A stretch of DNA of 64,000 nucleotides, from positions 372,001 through 436,000 of the forward strand of contig NC_009364.1 in assembly GCF_000092065.1 (NCBI RefSeq). The letters run 5' to 3'. The notes under the pieces were generated by a model. The model worked only from the letters and a program-made list of their open reading frames with translations, did no database searches and was not told where the DNA came from. This DNA comes from Ostreococcus lucimarinus CCE9901 (Eukaryota > Chlorophyta > Mamiellophyceae > Mamiellales > Bathycoccaceae). The translations under genes and the position numbers were made by a program. Each line of letters begins with the position of its first letter. Position 1 is the first letter of the stretch. Shown in pieces: positions 14,953-25,500 of this stretch.

Positions 14953-17103
14953 TTATTCCTTGGTCGATCTGCGGGCGCCCATGGCTAAGCACAAGTTACG
15001 CCTTGAAAACTTGACGCGGAACACCGGGGTGTTCTTGGTCGGGAACGTCTCGAGCGGGACGCGGCGGATGACTTCGCGTCTGGCCGCGGCGGCGTCGGCG
15101 GCGGCTTTCGCGGCGGCGGCCGCAGCCGCGGCGGCGGCGAGCGTCGCGGCGTCCGCGTCCGCGGGGACTTCTTTTAGCTTTTCTACCTCGTCGGCGGGGA
15201 CGGTTGCGTCCCAGACGCGCACGGTGTCGTCCGCACCACCGGAGACGAGTAAATTGCCGCCGCCGGCAAAGTCCATGGAATACACCGGACCAACGTGACC
15301 TTTGTACGAGATCACGCACGAGGCGCGCCTGAGATCCCACATGCAAATGCGACCGTCATCCGAGGCGCTGGCGATGGTTCGACCGTCGGGCGCGAATACT
15401 ATGGCGCGCACACCAGCGGCGTGACCGGCGAAAACGCGAACGCATTCGCCATCGAACATGTCCCACAGACGCACGGTGCGATCGGCGGAGCCGGTGGCGA
15501 CGTAATTACAGTTCGGATGCCACGCCACGCAATCGACGTTCGAAAGATGACCCACGAACATACGACGCGGGAAAGGCGCGTCCATCGCGTACACGCGCGC
15601 CACGCGGTCGTGACACGCGGTGGCGAAGTAGTGCCCGAAGGGACTCCACTGCACGTCCCAAATCGGATGCAGGTGACCTTCGTACGCGCACAGACATATC
15701 TTCAGCTCCATGCTCCACACGCGCACGTGGCAGTCTCGCGACACCGATAACAAAAACTTTCCACACGGGCTAAACGCGACTTGTTGCACGGGCGCGCTGT
15801 GGCCGACGAACTCAGTCATCGGAATCGATCGCGGCGTCTTTGCGTCGCGATCAACCGGAATCTCTTTGTCCTTGTCGTCTTCATCTTCTTCTTCTAAATG
15901 CCAAACGCGCACGACAGAGTCCGAAAAGCCACCAGCCACGTGCTTGACGTCGCCCGTGGCGTCGGCGCAGATTAACAATCCGTGCGCGTGCGTGAATGTG
16001 AAGAACGCCACCGTGGGTAGGACATCCTTCGAAAGCCTTATTCGCCACCGCAAATCCTCCAAAGCCTCTTCGAATGCGTCGTAATCGAGCTGTGGCACCG
16101 GTACCTTGCCTTTGATCACGTTCGGCGGATCTTCGAGCATGGCCACCGGATACTCGGCTTCCGTTTTCTTCTCGGGCGCGTCCTCCATCTCCTCATCCCC
16201 ACCCGCGGCGTCTCGTTCTTCAGCGGCGGCGGCTTCTTCCTTCTTCTGCTTCTTCGACTTCTTCGCCTCTTCGCGCGCCTTCGCCGCCGCTTCTTTTTCC
16301 TTTTCCTTTGATTCCTTTCTAAACTGCTTCACCCTCTCGATTTCCAAGCACGAGTCCACTAATCCCCATCGGCCCTTGATGCTGTTAAATTTGCGTTGCG
16401 CCTCAGGCGCGCGTCCGGTGATGACCACAGAACCCTCTTTCTCGTCCTCGTACGGACTCGGTTCGCCCTTCAACACTTCCACGCACAGGTGCGCGTTCAA
16501 CACCGCCAACATCGAGATGAGATTTTGCGCGTGTAAAAACTTGACCAGCAACTCAAACGAATACTGCGTCATTTTCAGGCTCACCTTGTTATCCAAAAAC
16601 TTCCTCGCGACCGGGTCCGTGAGCACGTGCTCGGGATCGCTCAGCGCGCTCAACGCCGCCAAATCCTCCCCGTACAGCCGCATGTGGTCCGCGTGGTGCG
16701 TCGCGTAAAACTCTCGCGCGTCCTCCGCGTATCCCTTCTTCACCAAATCCAGCAACACGTGCGCGAACATCGGGAACAGCACCCTACACAGTTCACTCTT
16801 GTACATATCCAACGAATTTTGCGCCCACTCTCGCAGCGTCGCGTATCCGCTCGCCGCGCCTCGCGGATCCGTCTCCGTCTCCGCGTGGTACAGCAAGTGA
16901 TCGCTGATCGCCGCGTCCGCGCCCATCGCGCTCGCGACGCTCATCCCGCTCGCCGCGTCCGCCTCCGCCAATCGCTTCGCCAGTCCGCTCTCCGTGCGCA
17001 GGACGCCCGCGGCGTTCCTGTACCCTCGGCGCTGCAGGTAGCGCAGCACGACCCGATCGAGCGCGTCGTTTTCGCTCGGCGTCTCTTCGCTCGGGTGCGA
17101 CAT
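14953..17103 (-). CDS. Transcription initiation factor TFIID subunit TAF5
   Basis: A 716-aa protein with full TAF5 architecture. An N-terminal LisH motif, LDRVVLRYLQRRGYRNAAGV (about 15-35), is followed by the TAF5 NTD2 domain (about 90-220, with YKSELCRVLFPMFAHVLLDL). After a Lys/Glu/Ala linker come six WD40 repeats (about 360-650) with clear WD ends such as DRTVRLWDMFDG and DDGRICMWDLR. TAF5 is a scaffold of TFIID; some species also place it in SAGA. A poly-Ala stretch lies near the C-terminus. Upstream of, and on the same strand as, the RNase M5-like gene. Confidence 0.92.
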   Translation of the reverse strand: MSHPSEETPSENDALDRVVLRYLQRRGYRNAAGVLRTESGLAKRLAEADAASGMSVASAMGADAAISDHLLYHAETETDPRGAASGYATLREWAQNSLDMYKSELCRVLFPMFAHVLLDLVKKGYAEDAREFYATHHADHMRLYGEDLAALSALSDPEHVLTDPVARKFLDNKVSLKMTQYSFELLVKFLHAQNLISMLAVLNAHLCVEVLKGEPSPYEDEKEGSVVITGRAPEAQRKFNSIKGRWGLVDSCLEIERVKQFRKESKEKEKEAAAKAREEAKKSKKQKKEEAAAAEERDAAGGDEEMEDAPEKKTEAEYPVAMLEDPPNVIKGKVPVPQLDYDAFEEALEDLRWRIRLSKDVLPTVAFFTFTHAHGLLICADATGDVKHVAGGFSDSVVRVWHLEEEDEDDKDKEIPVDRDAKTPRSIPMTEFVGHSAPVQQVAFSPCGKFLLSVSRDCHVRVWSMELKICLCAYEGHLHPIWDVQWSPFGHYFATACHDRVARVYAMDAPFPRRMFVGHLSNVDCVAWHPNCNYVATGSADRTVRLWDMFDGECVRVFAGHAAGVRAIVFAPDGRTIASASDDGRICMWDLRRASCVISYKGHVGPVYSMDFAGGGNLLVSGGADDTVRVWDATVPADEVEKLKEVPADADAATLAAAAAAAAAAKAAADAAAARREVIRRVPLETFPTKNTPVFRVKFSRRNLCLAMGARRSTKE

Positions 17104-17273
17104 CGAGCGCGCGCGCGCGTCGCGCGACGCGCGCGCGTTCCGCGCCGCGACGACGCGCGGTCGAACGCGCGCGTTCTGCGCCGCGCGCGGCGACGAGTGC
17201 GGCGATCGGGCGTCGACGATCGAATTCGACCGCGGGCGACGAGAATCGCGACACTCGACGGCGCGCCGCGACG

Positions 17274-18128
17274 ATGGAGATCGTCGCCAACGCCCTGGTG
17301 TACGTCGGGGGGTATGTGTTCTTGGTGTTCATGGCGGTGTGCCTCGCCACCGGTGCGTGCGACGCGCGAACGCGCCGACGACGCGACGCGATGATCCGAT
17401 TCGTTGGGTGACGATGGCGCGGCGACGGGGGGCGCGGTGGCGCGCGCGCGAGGCGTGGATCGCGGCGATGAGACGCGAGGCGCGGTGAGGCGCGCGCGAG
17501 CGCGAGGACTGACGGACGACGCGGCGAACGCGCGACGCGCGCAGGGTTGTACTACCTCGCGGAGATGGTCGAAGAGTACACGCGGTTGACGAAGAAGGTG
17601 CTCGATTGGTCGATCAAGGCGTCGTACGGGTTTCACGCGCTGCTGTTCATCGTCGATCGCATGCCGTTCTTCGCGTGCGCGGTGAGTTGTTTGGCGCAGT
17701 TCGCGTACTCGCGGATGTTGAAGCGGTTTCCGTTCATAGACTTTACGAGCGGAGAGTTTTTGGGTTCGCTCGCGGCGATGGGCGCGACGCACTGGGTGTG
17801 GGTGCGACACTTTCACAGCACTTATCACAGCACCGAGTACGTGCTCGGCTTTTTCTTCATGATCGTCTGGTTCGTGCCGTTTGGGTTCTTCATTAGCATC
17901 GCCGCGAACGAGAGCGTTTTGCCGGGCGGAGCCACAGTGCCGGGGGCGCCGAGTAGCGGCAACCTCGGTGGATACGACCCCAATAGAGGTGGCGGCAAAA
18001 AGACGAGGAACGCGTTGTTGATGCTGTTAGATACGCTCAAGTTGTACTGGACGCGACTCAGCGAACGCTTCATGCCCAAAGGCGGCATCCCGGGAACGTA
18101 TCGCGATACCCATCAGAAGGGATGGTAA
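17274..18128 (+). CDS. TEX261/SVP26-type ER-Golgi cargo adaptor (one intron)
   Basis: Exons 17274..17352 and 17545..18128 give a 220-aa membrane protein. The first exon encodes MEIVANALVYVGGYVFLVFM and the start of the first membrane span; splicing then gives LATGLYYLAEMVEEYTRLTK, which is the conserved TEX261/Svp26 N-terminus. This is why the intron is certain although the downstream frame has no ATG nearby. Further spans and the conserved FPFIDFTSGEFLGSLAAM and FFFMIVWFVPFGFFIS follow. Yeast Svp26 (Erv26) recruits type-II membrane cargo to COPII vesicles. The last 60 residues are basic, with a Gly/Lys-rich loop. Confidence 0.88.
17353..17544 (+). other. Spliceosomal intron in the TEX261/SVP26 gene
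   Basis: 192 nt, phase 1, donor GTGCGT and acceptor GCAG. A CTGAC branch-site match lies at 17509-17513, its A 32 nt before the last base. Splicing restores a Gly codon and the conserved Gly-Leu-Tyr-Tyr-Leu-Ala-Glu motif. Confidence 0.88.
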
Positions 18129-18256
18129 GATCAGCGAGACGCGCGCGCGCGTGATTTGAACGACCAACGACATTGCAATCGAATTTATTCTATCATCGCT
18201 CGGCGCCAGAAATGAGGGACTAAGGTTTTTGTTACACGATGCGCCGTACACGCACG

Positions 18257-19159
18257 CTACGCCGTCACTTGCGAACTCAGCTTGGCGTTGAGCGAACGCA
18301 ACACGCTCAAAGAGCTCCCTTGAATGAAGTGCTGCTTCACCGCGTTATTCGCCATCACCACCGGATCGATACTCGTCGAGCGCTCAGGCATGAAACCGCC
18401 GGTACGCTGCATGGCTTCGGCTTGCGCCAACAACGGTTGCAACTGCTTCGCCGTGTGCACGATTGCCCCCGCCGCGTTCAGTCCCTCCTTCACTCGCGCG
18501 TTTTCCTTACCAACCGCCGCCGTGATGGCTTGAATTCTACCAACAACTTCAACGTGCGATTCTAACTCCTTGTCCAACGCCTTACACTCCTTTTCACTCG
18601 TCGTCTTCAACGCCCTCGCTCGAGAGATTCGCGCTCGCAGCGAGCGCAACTCCCCGTCCAACGCGCTTTCCTCCTCTTCACTCACGCTCGGCAGCGCGTC
18701 AATCTCTTCCACGCGCGACTCATACTCAATCACTTCGCTCGGAATCGCGAAGCACGCCGCTTTGGCGTGCGAACAGAACCGATTAAAGTTGTCGCCAATC
18801 TTCAACTGCAGCTTCGCGTACAGCGCGTCCAAACCGTGCTTAAACGCCGCCTTCGTGCGCTCATCCGGGTCCGTCTCCTCGTTCAAGCACGACTCGAGCG
18901 CGTCGAACCCTTCGGCGGCGTAATGTTCCACCTATTCGCGTCGTCACGTCGCGTCGTCAGTCCTCATTCGCGCGTCGCGTCGCGCATTTCGCGTCGCGAG
19001 GGGAACCACGACGAATTTGAAATTTTCAAACCGTCGCGCGCGTCGCGTCGCGCGTTCGAGCGCTCGCGGGCGACGCACCGCGTTCGTGATGTCATCGCAC
19101 ACGTCTTTCGAGCGTTCGCGCTGTTCGCGCGCGCGCGCGCACGGAATCGGGTCGGGCAT
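18257..19159 (-). CDS. Kinetochore protein MIS12 (one intron)
   Basis: Exons 19159..19079 and 18931..18257 give 251 aa. The large exon opens right after an in-frame TAG and has no ATG, so an upstream exon is needed. Joining phase 0 gives DVCDDITNAVEHYAAEGFDA, followed by a helix with paired Leu and ending CFAIPSEVIEYESRV, the Mis12 pattern of two helices and a conserved F-x-[IV]-P motif. MIS12 is the base of the four-protein complex that links CENP-C to NDC80. The C-terminal part is coiled coil (about 85-165). The exact first Met is less certain than the splice site; the frame stays open a little further upstream with no other ATG. Confidence 0.72.
18932..19078 (-). other. Spliceosomal intron in the MIS12 gene
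   Basis: 147 nt on the minus strand, phase 0, donor GTGCGT and acceptor ATAG. A CTGAC branch-site match is at 18956-18960 (complement), its A 25 nt before the intron end. Confidence 0.75.
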
Positions 19160-19223
19160 GCGCGCGCGATTATGCGGCAACAGCCGGGCGTTTGGCACCA
19201 ACACGACTAGACTACGGCTATCG

Positions 19224-20822
19224 CTACGGGTATAGCGCGTCGCGGGCGTCCGCGTCCAACGTCAACTCGCGATCGCCGAGGTTGACGTACCAATAAATAG
19301 CGCCAGAAACGTACACGAAGGCGATGACGGCGAAGACTAAGGACCAGGAATCGGAGGCGTCGAGGATGGCGCCGCTGACGGGCACGGCGAGCGCGCCGGC
19401 GAGCGTGGCGGCGGTGTTGCCGGTGGCGAAGACCATGCCGGCGTGTCGAGGCGCGATGTCTAGATGCGAGACGCTCACGCCCGCGAGTGTCAGGGCGGAG
19501 AGCGCGAGACCGAGGTCTACGGCGACGGCGGCGAGCGTGGCGTTGCCTTCGGCGAGCGGCGACGCGGCGACGAGGAGGCACAGCGCGGGGCCGAGCGTGC
19601 CGGCGCACTGCGCCGCGCGTCTCACCGTTTTCACCCGCACGTTTTTGTTGTGAATGAGGTCGTCTGCGATGATACCGACGCCGAATCCGAGGACGCCTTG
19701 AAGAATGTACGGCGCGAACGTGAAGGCTGGGAGGTCGGCCAAATCGACGCCTTGCGCCTCGTTAAAGTACGTCGGCAGCCAACTCAGAAGGCCGTACATG
19801 CCCCAGCTCTGCGTGAATTGCGCGACGCAAATCGCGCGCACTTCCTTGCGACGTATCAGCTCCGTCCAAATCGCGAACGACGCCGGCGGCTTCGTCGCCG
19901 TGGCGCTCGATTCCGCGATGAATCGTCTCGTCTCCGCGTCTTCGATTTCATCGTCTACGCCGCGCGGCTCGCGATGGTCCGGAAGTGCGAACCAAAACGG
20001 TGCCCACAACAGCGCGATCGCGCCAAAGCTATAAAACGCACTCGGCCATCCGAACTCGCTCACTAATCCCGGCGTCACCGCGAACGCGAACGCCGCGCCC
20101 GCGTAGGAAGCCGCAGTCACCGCCGCCACCGCCGTCGACCGCTTCTCCCTCGGCACCTCTCTCGCGATGAGCGCGTGACACGCCGGAAACGCCAAACCCT
20201 CACCCATGCCCAAAATCACCCGCATCGCGATCAACGGCGCGATCCCCGCGCGCGCCGCCGCCGGCGTCAGCGCCGTCGCCGCCGACCACGCCGCGACGCC
20301 CCAACCCAGCGTCGTCTTCCCGCCCGCTCGATCCGCCCACCGTCCTCCCACGATCTGCGTCGCCCCGTATCCGTAAAAAAACGCGCTCAGCACCAACCCT
20401 TCCTCGAATTTATCCCACCCGAACCCATCCTTCATCGCGACGATCGCGGTCGAAATGTTTGAGCGGTCCGCGTAGCACGTCGCCACCGCGAACGCGCACG
20501 CCGCCGTCGTCCCGAGCCAGGCTCGTCCCGCGTCCGCCTCGCGCCGATCGCGCGCCGGCGCGTCGCCGCCGCCGTCGCCGTCGTCGTCGTCGTCGCGCGC
20601 GAGCGTCGCGAGCTCGATCTCGCGCGTCGCGCGCGCGTCGTCGTCGTCGCGCGCGCGCGAGAGTTCGTTACGTCCTCCCGTCGCCATCGTCGTCGTCCCG
20701 CGCGTCGCGCGCGTCGCGCGCGTCGCGTCCGCGCGCGCCGCGCGATTCGTCGTCGACGCTCGCGCCGCGCGCGTCGACGCGCGCGCGAGCCCGCCGACGC
20801 GAGACGCCGCTCGAGCGCGCAT
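19224..20822 (-). CDS. MFS anion transporter (SLC17/PHT4-like), probably plastid
   Basis: A 532-aa transporter with twelve predicted membrane spans in two halves. The first half has CYADRSNISTAIVAMKDGFG and GYGATQIVGGRWADRAGGK, then RVILGMGEGLAFPACHALIA, the anion:cation symporter signature of SLC17 and plant PHT4/ANTR proteins. A long cytoplasmic loop follows, and the second half contains WGMYGLLSWLPTYFNEAQG. Members carry phosphate, ascorbate, glutamate or organic anions; the substrate cannot be read. Starting at 20822 adds a basic Ala/Arg/Thr-rich transit peptide; Met at 20687 (MATGGRNELS) would remove it. The frame is open to 21626, but that is antisense to the glycosyltransferase. Head-to-head with that gene across 13 bp. 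Confidence 0.87.
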   Translation of the reverse strand: MRARAASRVGGLARASTRAARASTTNRAARADATRATRATRGTTTMATGGRNELSRARDDDDARATREIELATLARDDDDDGDGGGDAPARDRREADAGRAWLGTTAACAFAVATCYADRSNISTAIVAMKDGFGWDKFEEGLVLSAFFYGYGATQIVGGRWADRAGGKTTLGWGVAAWSAATALTPAAARAGIAPLIAMRVILGMGEGLAFPACHALIAREVPREKRSTAVAAVTAASYAGAAFAFAVTPGLVSEFGWPSAFYSFGAIALLWAPFWFALPDHREPRGVDDEIEDAETRRFIAESSATATKPPASFAIWTELIRRKEVRAICVAQFTQSWGMYGLLSWLPTYFNEAQGVDLADLPAFTFAPYILQGVLGFGVGIIADDLIHNKNVRVKTVRRAAQCAGTLGPALCLLVAASPLAEGNATLAAVAVDLGLALSALTLAGVSVSHLDIAPRHAGMVFATGNTAATLAGALAVPVSGAILDASDSWSLVFAVIAFVYVSGAIYWYVNLGDRELTLDADARDALYP

Positions 20823-20835
20823 TCGCCGCCGCGCA

Positions 20836-22215
20836 ATGCCGCGCGACGACGACGACGCGCGCGCGGCGCCGCGCGCGAAGCGCTCGAGGACGCGCGCGGG
20901 CGCGGGCGCGACGCCGGAGATCAGCGTGCTGATGCCCGCGCGCAACGCCATGCCCTGGCTCGCGGCGTGCGTGGAGAGCGTGCTGACGCAGCGCGACGTC
21001 GCGCTCGAGCTCGTCGTCGGCGACGACGGCAGCGACGACGGCACGCGCGAGTGGCTGCTGACGCTCGAGCGCGCGCTCGAAGCGCGAGACTCGAACGCGT
21101 CGAGCGACGCGGGGACGCGCGCGAGCGATGGGTTCGCGGAGGACGCGCTGACGGGGGACGCGACGCGGGCGCGGAGGCGAGGCGCGGAGGACGTCGCGAG
21201 AGCGGCGTCGAGGACGTGCGAGATGCGCGTGCTGTTGCTCGATCGCGACCGGGAGGGGAAGAGTCCGAGTGGACAAGGGTTGGCGCTGAACGCGTGCTTC
21301 GAGGCGTCGCGAGGAGCGTTGGTGGGGGAGATGGAGTCGGATGATTTGCGGCCGCCGGACGCGTTTCGATCGCTCGCCGACGCGCTCGAGGCGAACGCGG
21401 AGTGGGACGCGGCGACGTCGCGCATCGAGCTGTGTGGGACGGAGCGCGAGGGGATGAAAAGGTTCGAACGGTGGCAAAATGGCTTGCTCGAACCGCGCGA
21501 GCTGGCGCGAGGTCGATTTATTGAGATTCCCGCGCTTCGCGCGTCGGCGCTCTTTCGGCGAGCCAAGCTCGAAGAGTTGCGCGCCAAGACGCCCGAGGGG
21601 GCGTTGTACAGAGACTTGTGGCGCACGGACGACGGCGCGGTGTCGGATTTCGCGACGTGCGCCAGAGGAACGCCGGCGCCGGACGCGCGTCCGCATCGAT
21701 GGTGGCCGGTGGATTCCGACTTTTGGCACCGCTGGTTTCACCACGGTTTCACCGTCGGCAAGGTGCCGCGCGCGCTGTATTACTGGCGACAGTACGACGC
21801 TCAATCCACGCGCACACACTCGCGGTGCTCGCTCGAGCAGCTTCGTCGATGCAAGGCGTACTTCCTCGTCGCCGCCGCGCTCGAGGGCCAGTTTTCCGCG
21901 ACGCCGTTGCGCGAAATTCGCGTGTACAGCGTCGGCGAAACCCTTCGCGCGTGGAGCGAAGCCGTGCGTCGAGAGATCGACTGCCAGTGCCCCCGACGCC
22001 GTCCGAGCGACATTCCGCGCCTCATCGTCGCCCCTCGCGCGCACAAACCCGCCGCACTGTGTGCGTCCGGGTTTCTCGCGCGCGACGTCGACTCGGACGA
22101 CGATTCCGTCCTTCGCGTCTTCGCCTTTGGTTCCGAGCGACCTCGCGAGCGCGTCGCCGCCGCCGTCGCCGCGCTCGCGCGTCCGGACCGTTTTCCCCAC
22201 GTCTTCGTCGCCTAG
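20836..22215 (+). CDS. Family-2 glycosyltransferase, B3GNTL1-like
   Basis: A 459-aa GT2 enzyme. The nucleotide-sugar fold begins ISVLMPARNAMPWLAACVES, followed by LELVVGDDGSDDGT; the DxD-like motif is in GEMESDD. RFERWQNGLL and the conserved block VDSDFWHRWF correspond to the acceptor half. The C-terminus VLRVFAFGSERPRERVAAAV and FPHVFVA resembles the end of animal B3GNTL1, a cytosolic-type beta-1,3-N-acetylglucosaminyltransferase-like protein of unknown acceptor. No signal peptide or membrane span is seen. A charged insert (residues about 85-125) widens the fold. Confidence 0.75.
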   Translation: MPRDDDDARAAPRAKRSRTRAGAGATPEISVLMPARNAMPWLAACVESVLTQRDVALELVVGDDGSDDGTREWLLTLERALEARDSNASSDAGTRASDGFAEDALTGDATRARRRGAEDVARAASRTCEMRVLLLDRDREGKSPSGQGLALNACFEASRGALVGEMESDDLRPPDAFRSLADALEANAEWDAATSRIELCGTEREGMKRFERWQNGLLEPRELARGRFIEIPALRASALFRRAKLEELRAKTPEGALYRDLWRTDDGAVSDFATCARGTPAPDARPHRWWPVDSDFWHRWFHHGFTVGKVPRALYYWRQYDAQSTRTHSRCSLEQLRRCKAYFLVAAALEGQFSATPLREIRVYSVGETLRAWSEAVRREIDCQCPRRRPSDIPRLIVAPRAHKPAALCASGFLARDVDSDDDSVLRVFAFGSERPRERVAAAVAALARPDRFPHVFVA

Positions 22216-22536
22216 CCCTTCCCGTCGTCGTCGACTTTGTATCGCATCCCACGATTCCGCCCTCGCGCCGCGCTTCGGTCCCATCGCGCGCGTCGTCGAC
22301 GACGCCGCGTTCGCCGGTCAACCGTCGTCGTCGCCGCCGTCGCGCGTCGCGGTTCGCGCTGCATTGCTCTGCAATCCACCGAGCGACGCGCGTCCGTCGT
22401 CACAATCGAGCGCGCGTCAGAATTCGACCGCGGATCGCGCGAACGAAAGAAAACACCCTCGCGCGCGCGCCTCGCGCCTCGCGCGACCCGAACGCGCGCG
22501 CGCGACGCGACGCGCGACGCATTCGTCGCGGCGCGA
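22216..22536. other. Intergenic region before the EH/AIDA-C2 gene
   Basis: About 320 bp between the glycosyltransferase stop and the first convincing Met of the next gene on the same strand. It stays open in the downstream frame but is CG-rich low complexity with no conserved motif. I see no RNA gene or repeat here. Confidence 0.5.
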
Positions 22537-25500
22537 ATGTCGTCGCTGCGCTGGACGCCCGAGAGTTTACGCGCGACGATTCGCGATGCGGACGCGCTGA
22601 GCGCGCACTGGACGCGCGCGAGCGCGAGCGGACACGGGACGATTCGAGGCGAGCACGCGGTGGCGTTCTTACGACCGAGCGGGTTGAGCGACGGCGCGTT
22701 GAGCAAGATCTGGAAGGCGGCGACGCGAGGCACGGGACGGCTGGCGTCGGCGAAGGAGCTGGGAGAGTGCTTGGAACTCGTGGCGCGGGAGATGGAGGCG
22801 CCGAACGCGGCGTTTGTGACGCCAGGGGCGGGAGGGGAGGGAAAGAGCGTGGGAGGCGGGATCGTGGAATCGCCGAGGACGCCGGCGAGCGCGAGCGCGA
22901 CGACGGTGAAGGCGGCGCCCATGACGGATGCGGAGCGAAGGAAGTACTTTGGACACTTTCGAACGCTCGATGTGGAGGGAAAGGGCGCGGTGAGCGTGGA
23001 TGGAGCGGTGAAGTTTTTATCTAAGGCGGCGCTGCCGATGCTTTCGGTGCAGTTGTGCGTGGCGAGGGCCTCGCGCGGGGCGTCGACGGTGGATCGAGAG
23101 GCGTTCGCGGCGGCTATGCACGATGTGTACGCGCTCATTCGCGCGCAAGGTAACACACCGGTGACGCCGATGATGACACCAAGCGCGAGCGTGGCGCCGA
23201 GCGCACCCGTACCGTCGGTATCGGACGCGAGCGTTTCCAAACTGGAGGACAACTTTTTTGCGAGCGCGGGCGCGCCGACGCTCGGCGCGAGTGCGCTCGA
23301 GGCGACGAGTGCCATGTCGCTGGATTCGCTTAATGATAGCGGCGAAATCGAACGACTAGAACGCGAGTCTCAGGCGCGAGCGGAGAAGGCAAAACGCGAA
23401 GTACAAGCCGCCGATGCGAAGCGGGCAGCCGCCGAGGCTCGCATCGCTCGCGCGCAACGAGCCATCGACGCAGCGGACGAGGACGTCAACGCTGCGCGCG
23501 CCGCCGTCGAGGCCGCGGAAGCTGAGGCAGAGCGAATGAAGCGCGACGCAACAGCGCGCCTCGACAATGCGCGGCAGCAGCACGCGGAGCTCGTTCAAAA
23601 GGAGAGCCGGGTGAAGGCAGACGCGCAACAGCTCATCGCGGCGAAAAAGGCGCAGTACCAGTCAACCTTGGCGGAGTACGAGCGCTTGAGGGCCCAAGTT
23701 GCCAACGCTTCTGCTGTTGCGGCTTTACCAGTGAAAGCGATGCAAGACAAGCTGTCGAAGATTGAAGCCGAAACGCGCTCGCTTAAAACGCAAACTGATA
23801 AAGCCGCCGCTGACGCTTCGCAAGCGCTCATGAAGCGAGCGGTCGAAGTCGCCAAGGCGGAGCGCGCGAAAGCCGCAGCGATGCGAGAAATGCAAGCCGT
23901 GGATGCCAAGCTCGAAATGGAGACTAGTCGAAGTCAGAAGCAGTTGGAAGCGCTACAAGCAGAAACCGAAGCGCTCATCGCGAAACGTGAAGCCAAAACG
24001 GCGTCGCATCCCGCGGTGATGGAAGATCTCAGCGCGAAGATTCAAAAGTGCAGAGAAGACGCGGTGAAGGAAAAAGAAAAAACGGAAAGTACGATCGCTG
24101 CGTGCGACAAGGAGCGTTCTGATCTCGAAGCGAAGGTTTCGCTCGCGAAAGCTGAACTTGAAGCCGCGAAATCTGTCATGGACAGCGATTTGGCCACTCA
24201 CAAGCTCAAGCTCGAAGAGAAGAGGACGTCGCACGAAGAGGTTTCCGAGGCCGTTAGACAGGCCCTGGAGAAGCGCCGCGCGTTGGCGGAGAATCAAGCC
24301 ATGGAAATGTCCGTCCTCGACGACAAAATAATCGAAGCTGAATCTGCGCTCAAGGCAGAAGAAGCGGCTTTCGACGCACAGGAGCAGTCGCACCAAAAAG
24401 AGATGTCTACGAAGGAGGGCGTGCTCGCGAACCTCAACTCAAAGATTGACGCGATGCGAGCGCAGATGGAGGACAAGTATCTCATGTCTCAGCAAGCTCT
24501 CAGTCAAATCGAGGCGCGCATCGATGCCGCGGAGTTGAAATTCGAAGAGCAGCAACAAGAGATGGAGCTTGGAATGGCGCGGTTGGGGCAAGAAAGCGAC
24601 GAGTTGACAGAGAAGCTGCGCGTGGCAAAGGAAAAAGACGAACAAAACGCCAAGGACAAGGTTCAAAACCAAGTGCTCGTTGCGTCCAAGCGCGCGGAAG
24701 TGGAAGAGCTCAAACAAGAAATTTCTACCGAGTCGTCGCGAATCGAACGCGAGGTGTCTGAAGCGCAGACCGAGTTCGCGACTGCGAACGCGGCGCTGGA
24801 TGCGGAACGATCGGCGTTGAGCAACGCTCTGCAAAAGTTGCGAGAGACACTTCCCAAATCCGCCGCGGTGCTCGCGCAGATTGAAGCACTTCGTTCTTCC
24901 AAGGAAACCACAGAGTTGTACCGCATGGAAGCCGAAGACACCGCGGAAAAAGCGATGACGTCTTACGAGGAAGTATTGCGACGACTCGAGAATATCGCGA
25001 TGCAAGAGGCGGAGAACGCAGCCGATGCCGGCGAACCCCTATTCGCCGACGCACAAGCCGCGCTCGCAAGCGCAGGTGCTGTGACTTTTGATTCAAACAG
25101 TTTCCAACCCGCGGAAGGTCCTGGGCACGAACGACTTCCCTCTTTCGTCGATTTCGAAGTTTCCCCGGTGATGGAAACGAAAACGCCGACGCTTGACGCA
25201 GACTTTGGTGAGCCGTTTGGTGCGTCGGATGCGTTCGGAGAGCCCGACGACATCTTCGCGGCTGGCGGCGGCGACGTCTTCGCTGCGCCGCCCGCGACGG
25301 ACGTTTTCGCGACTTCCAATGCGACTGATTTCGATGACGTGTCGTTCACCATGGCACCAACGTCGGAAAGCCAGTTTAGATCTTTCTCTCTGGATGAACC
25401 GGAACCCGAGGTGCCTCCAGCGGACGACTTTGCGGCTGCCGAAGAGCCGATCGAATCCTTCGGCGCGTTTGAAGAATTTCAGCCCGAAGCAACCGGTGCA

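Noticed and set aside
20823-21626. Long minus-strand open frame upstream of the MFS transporter
   Set aside because: It is antisense to the glycosyltransferase; the transporter match begins only below 20690.
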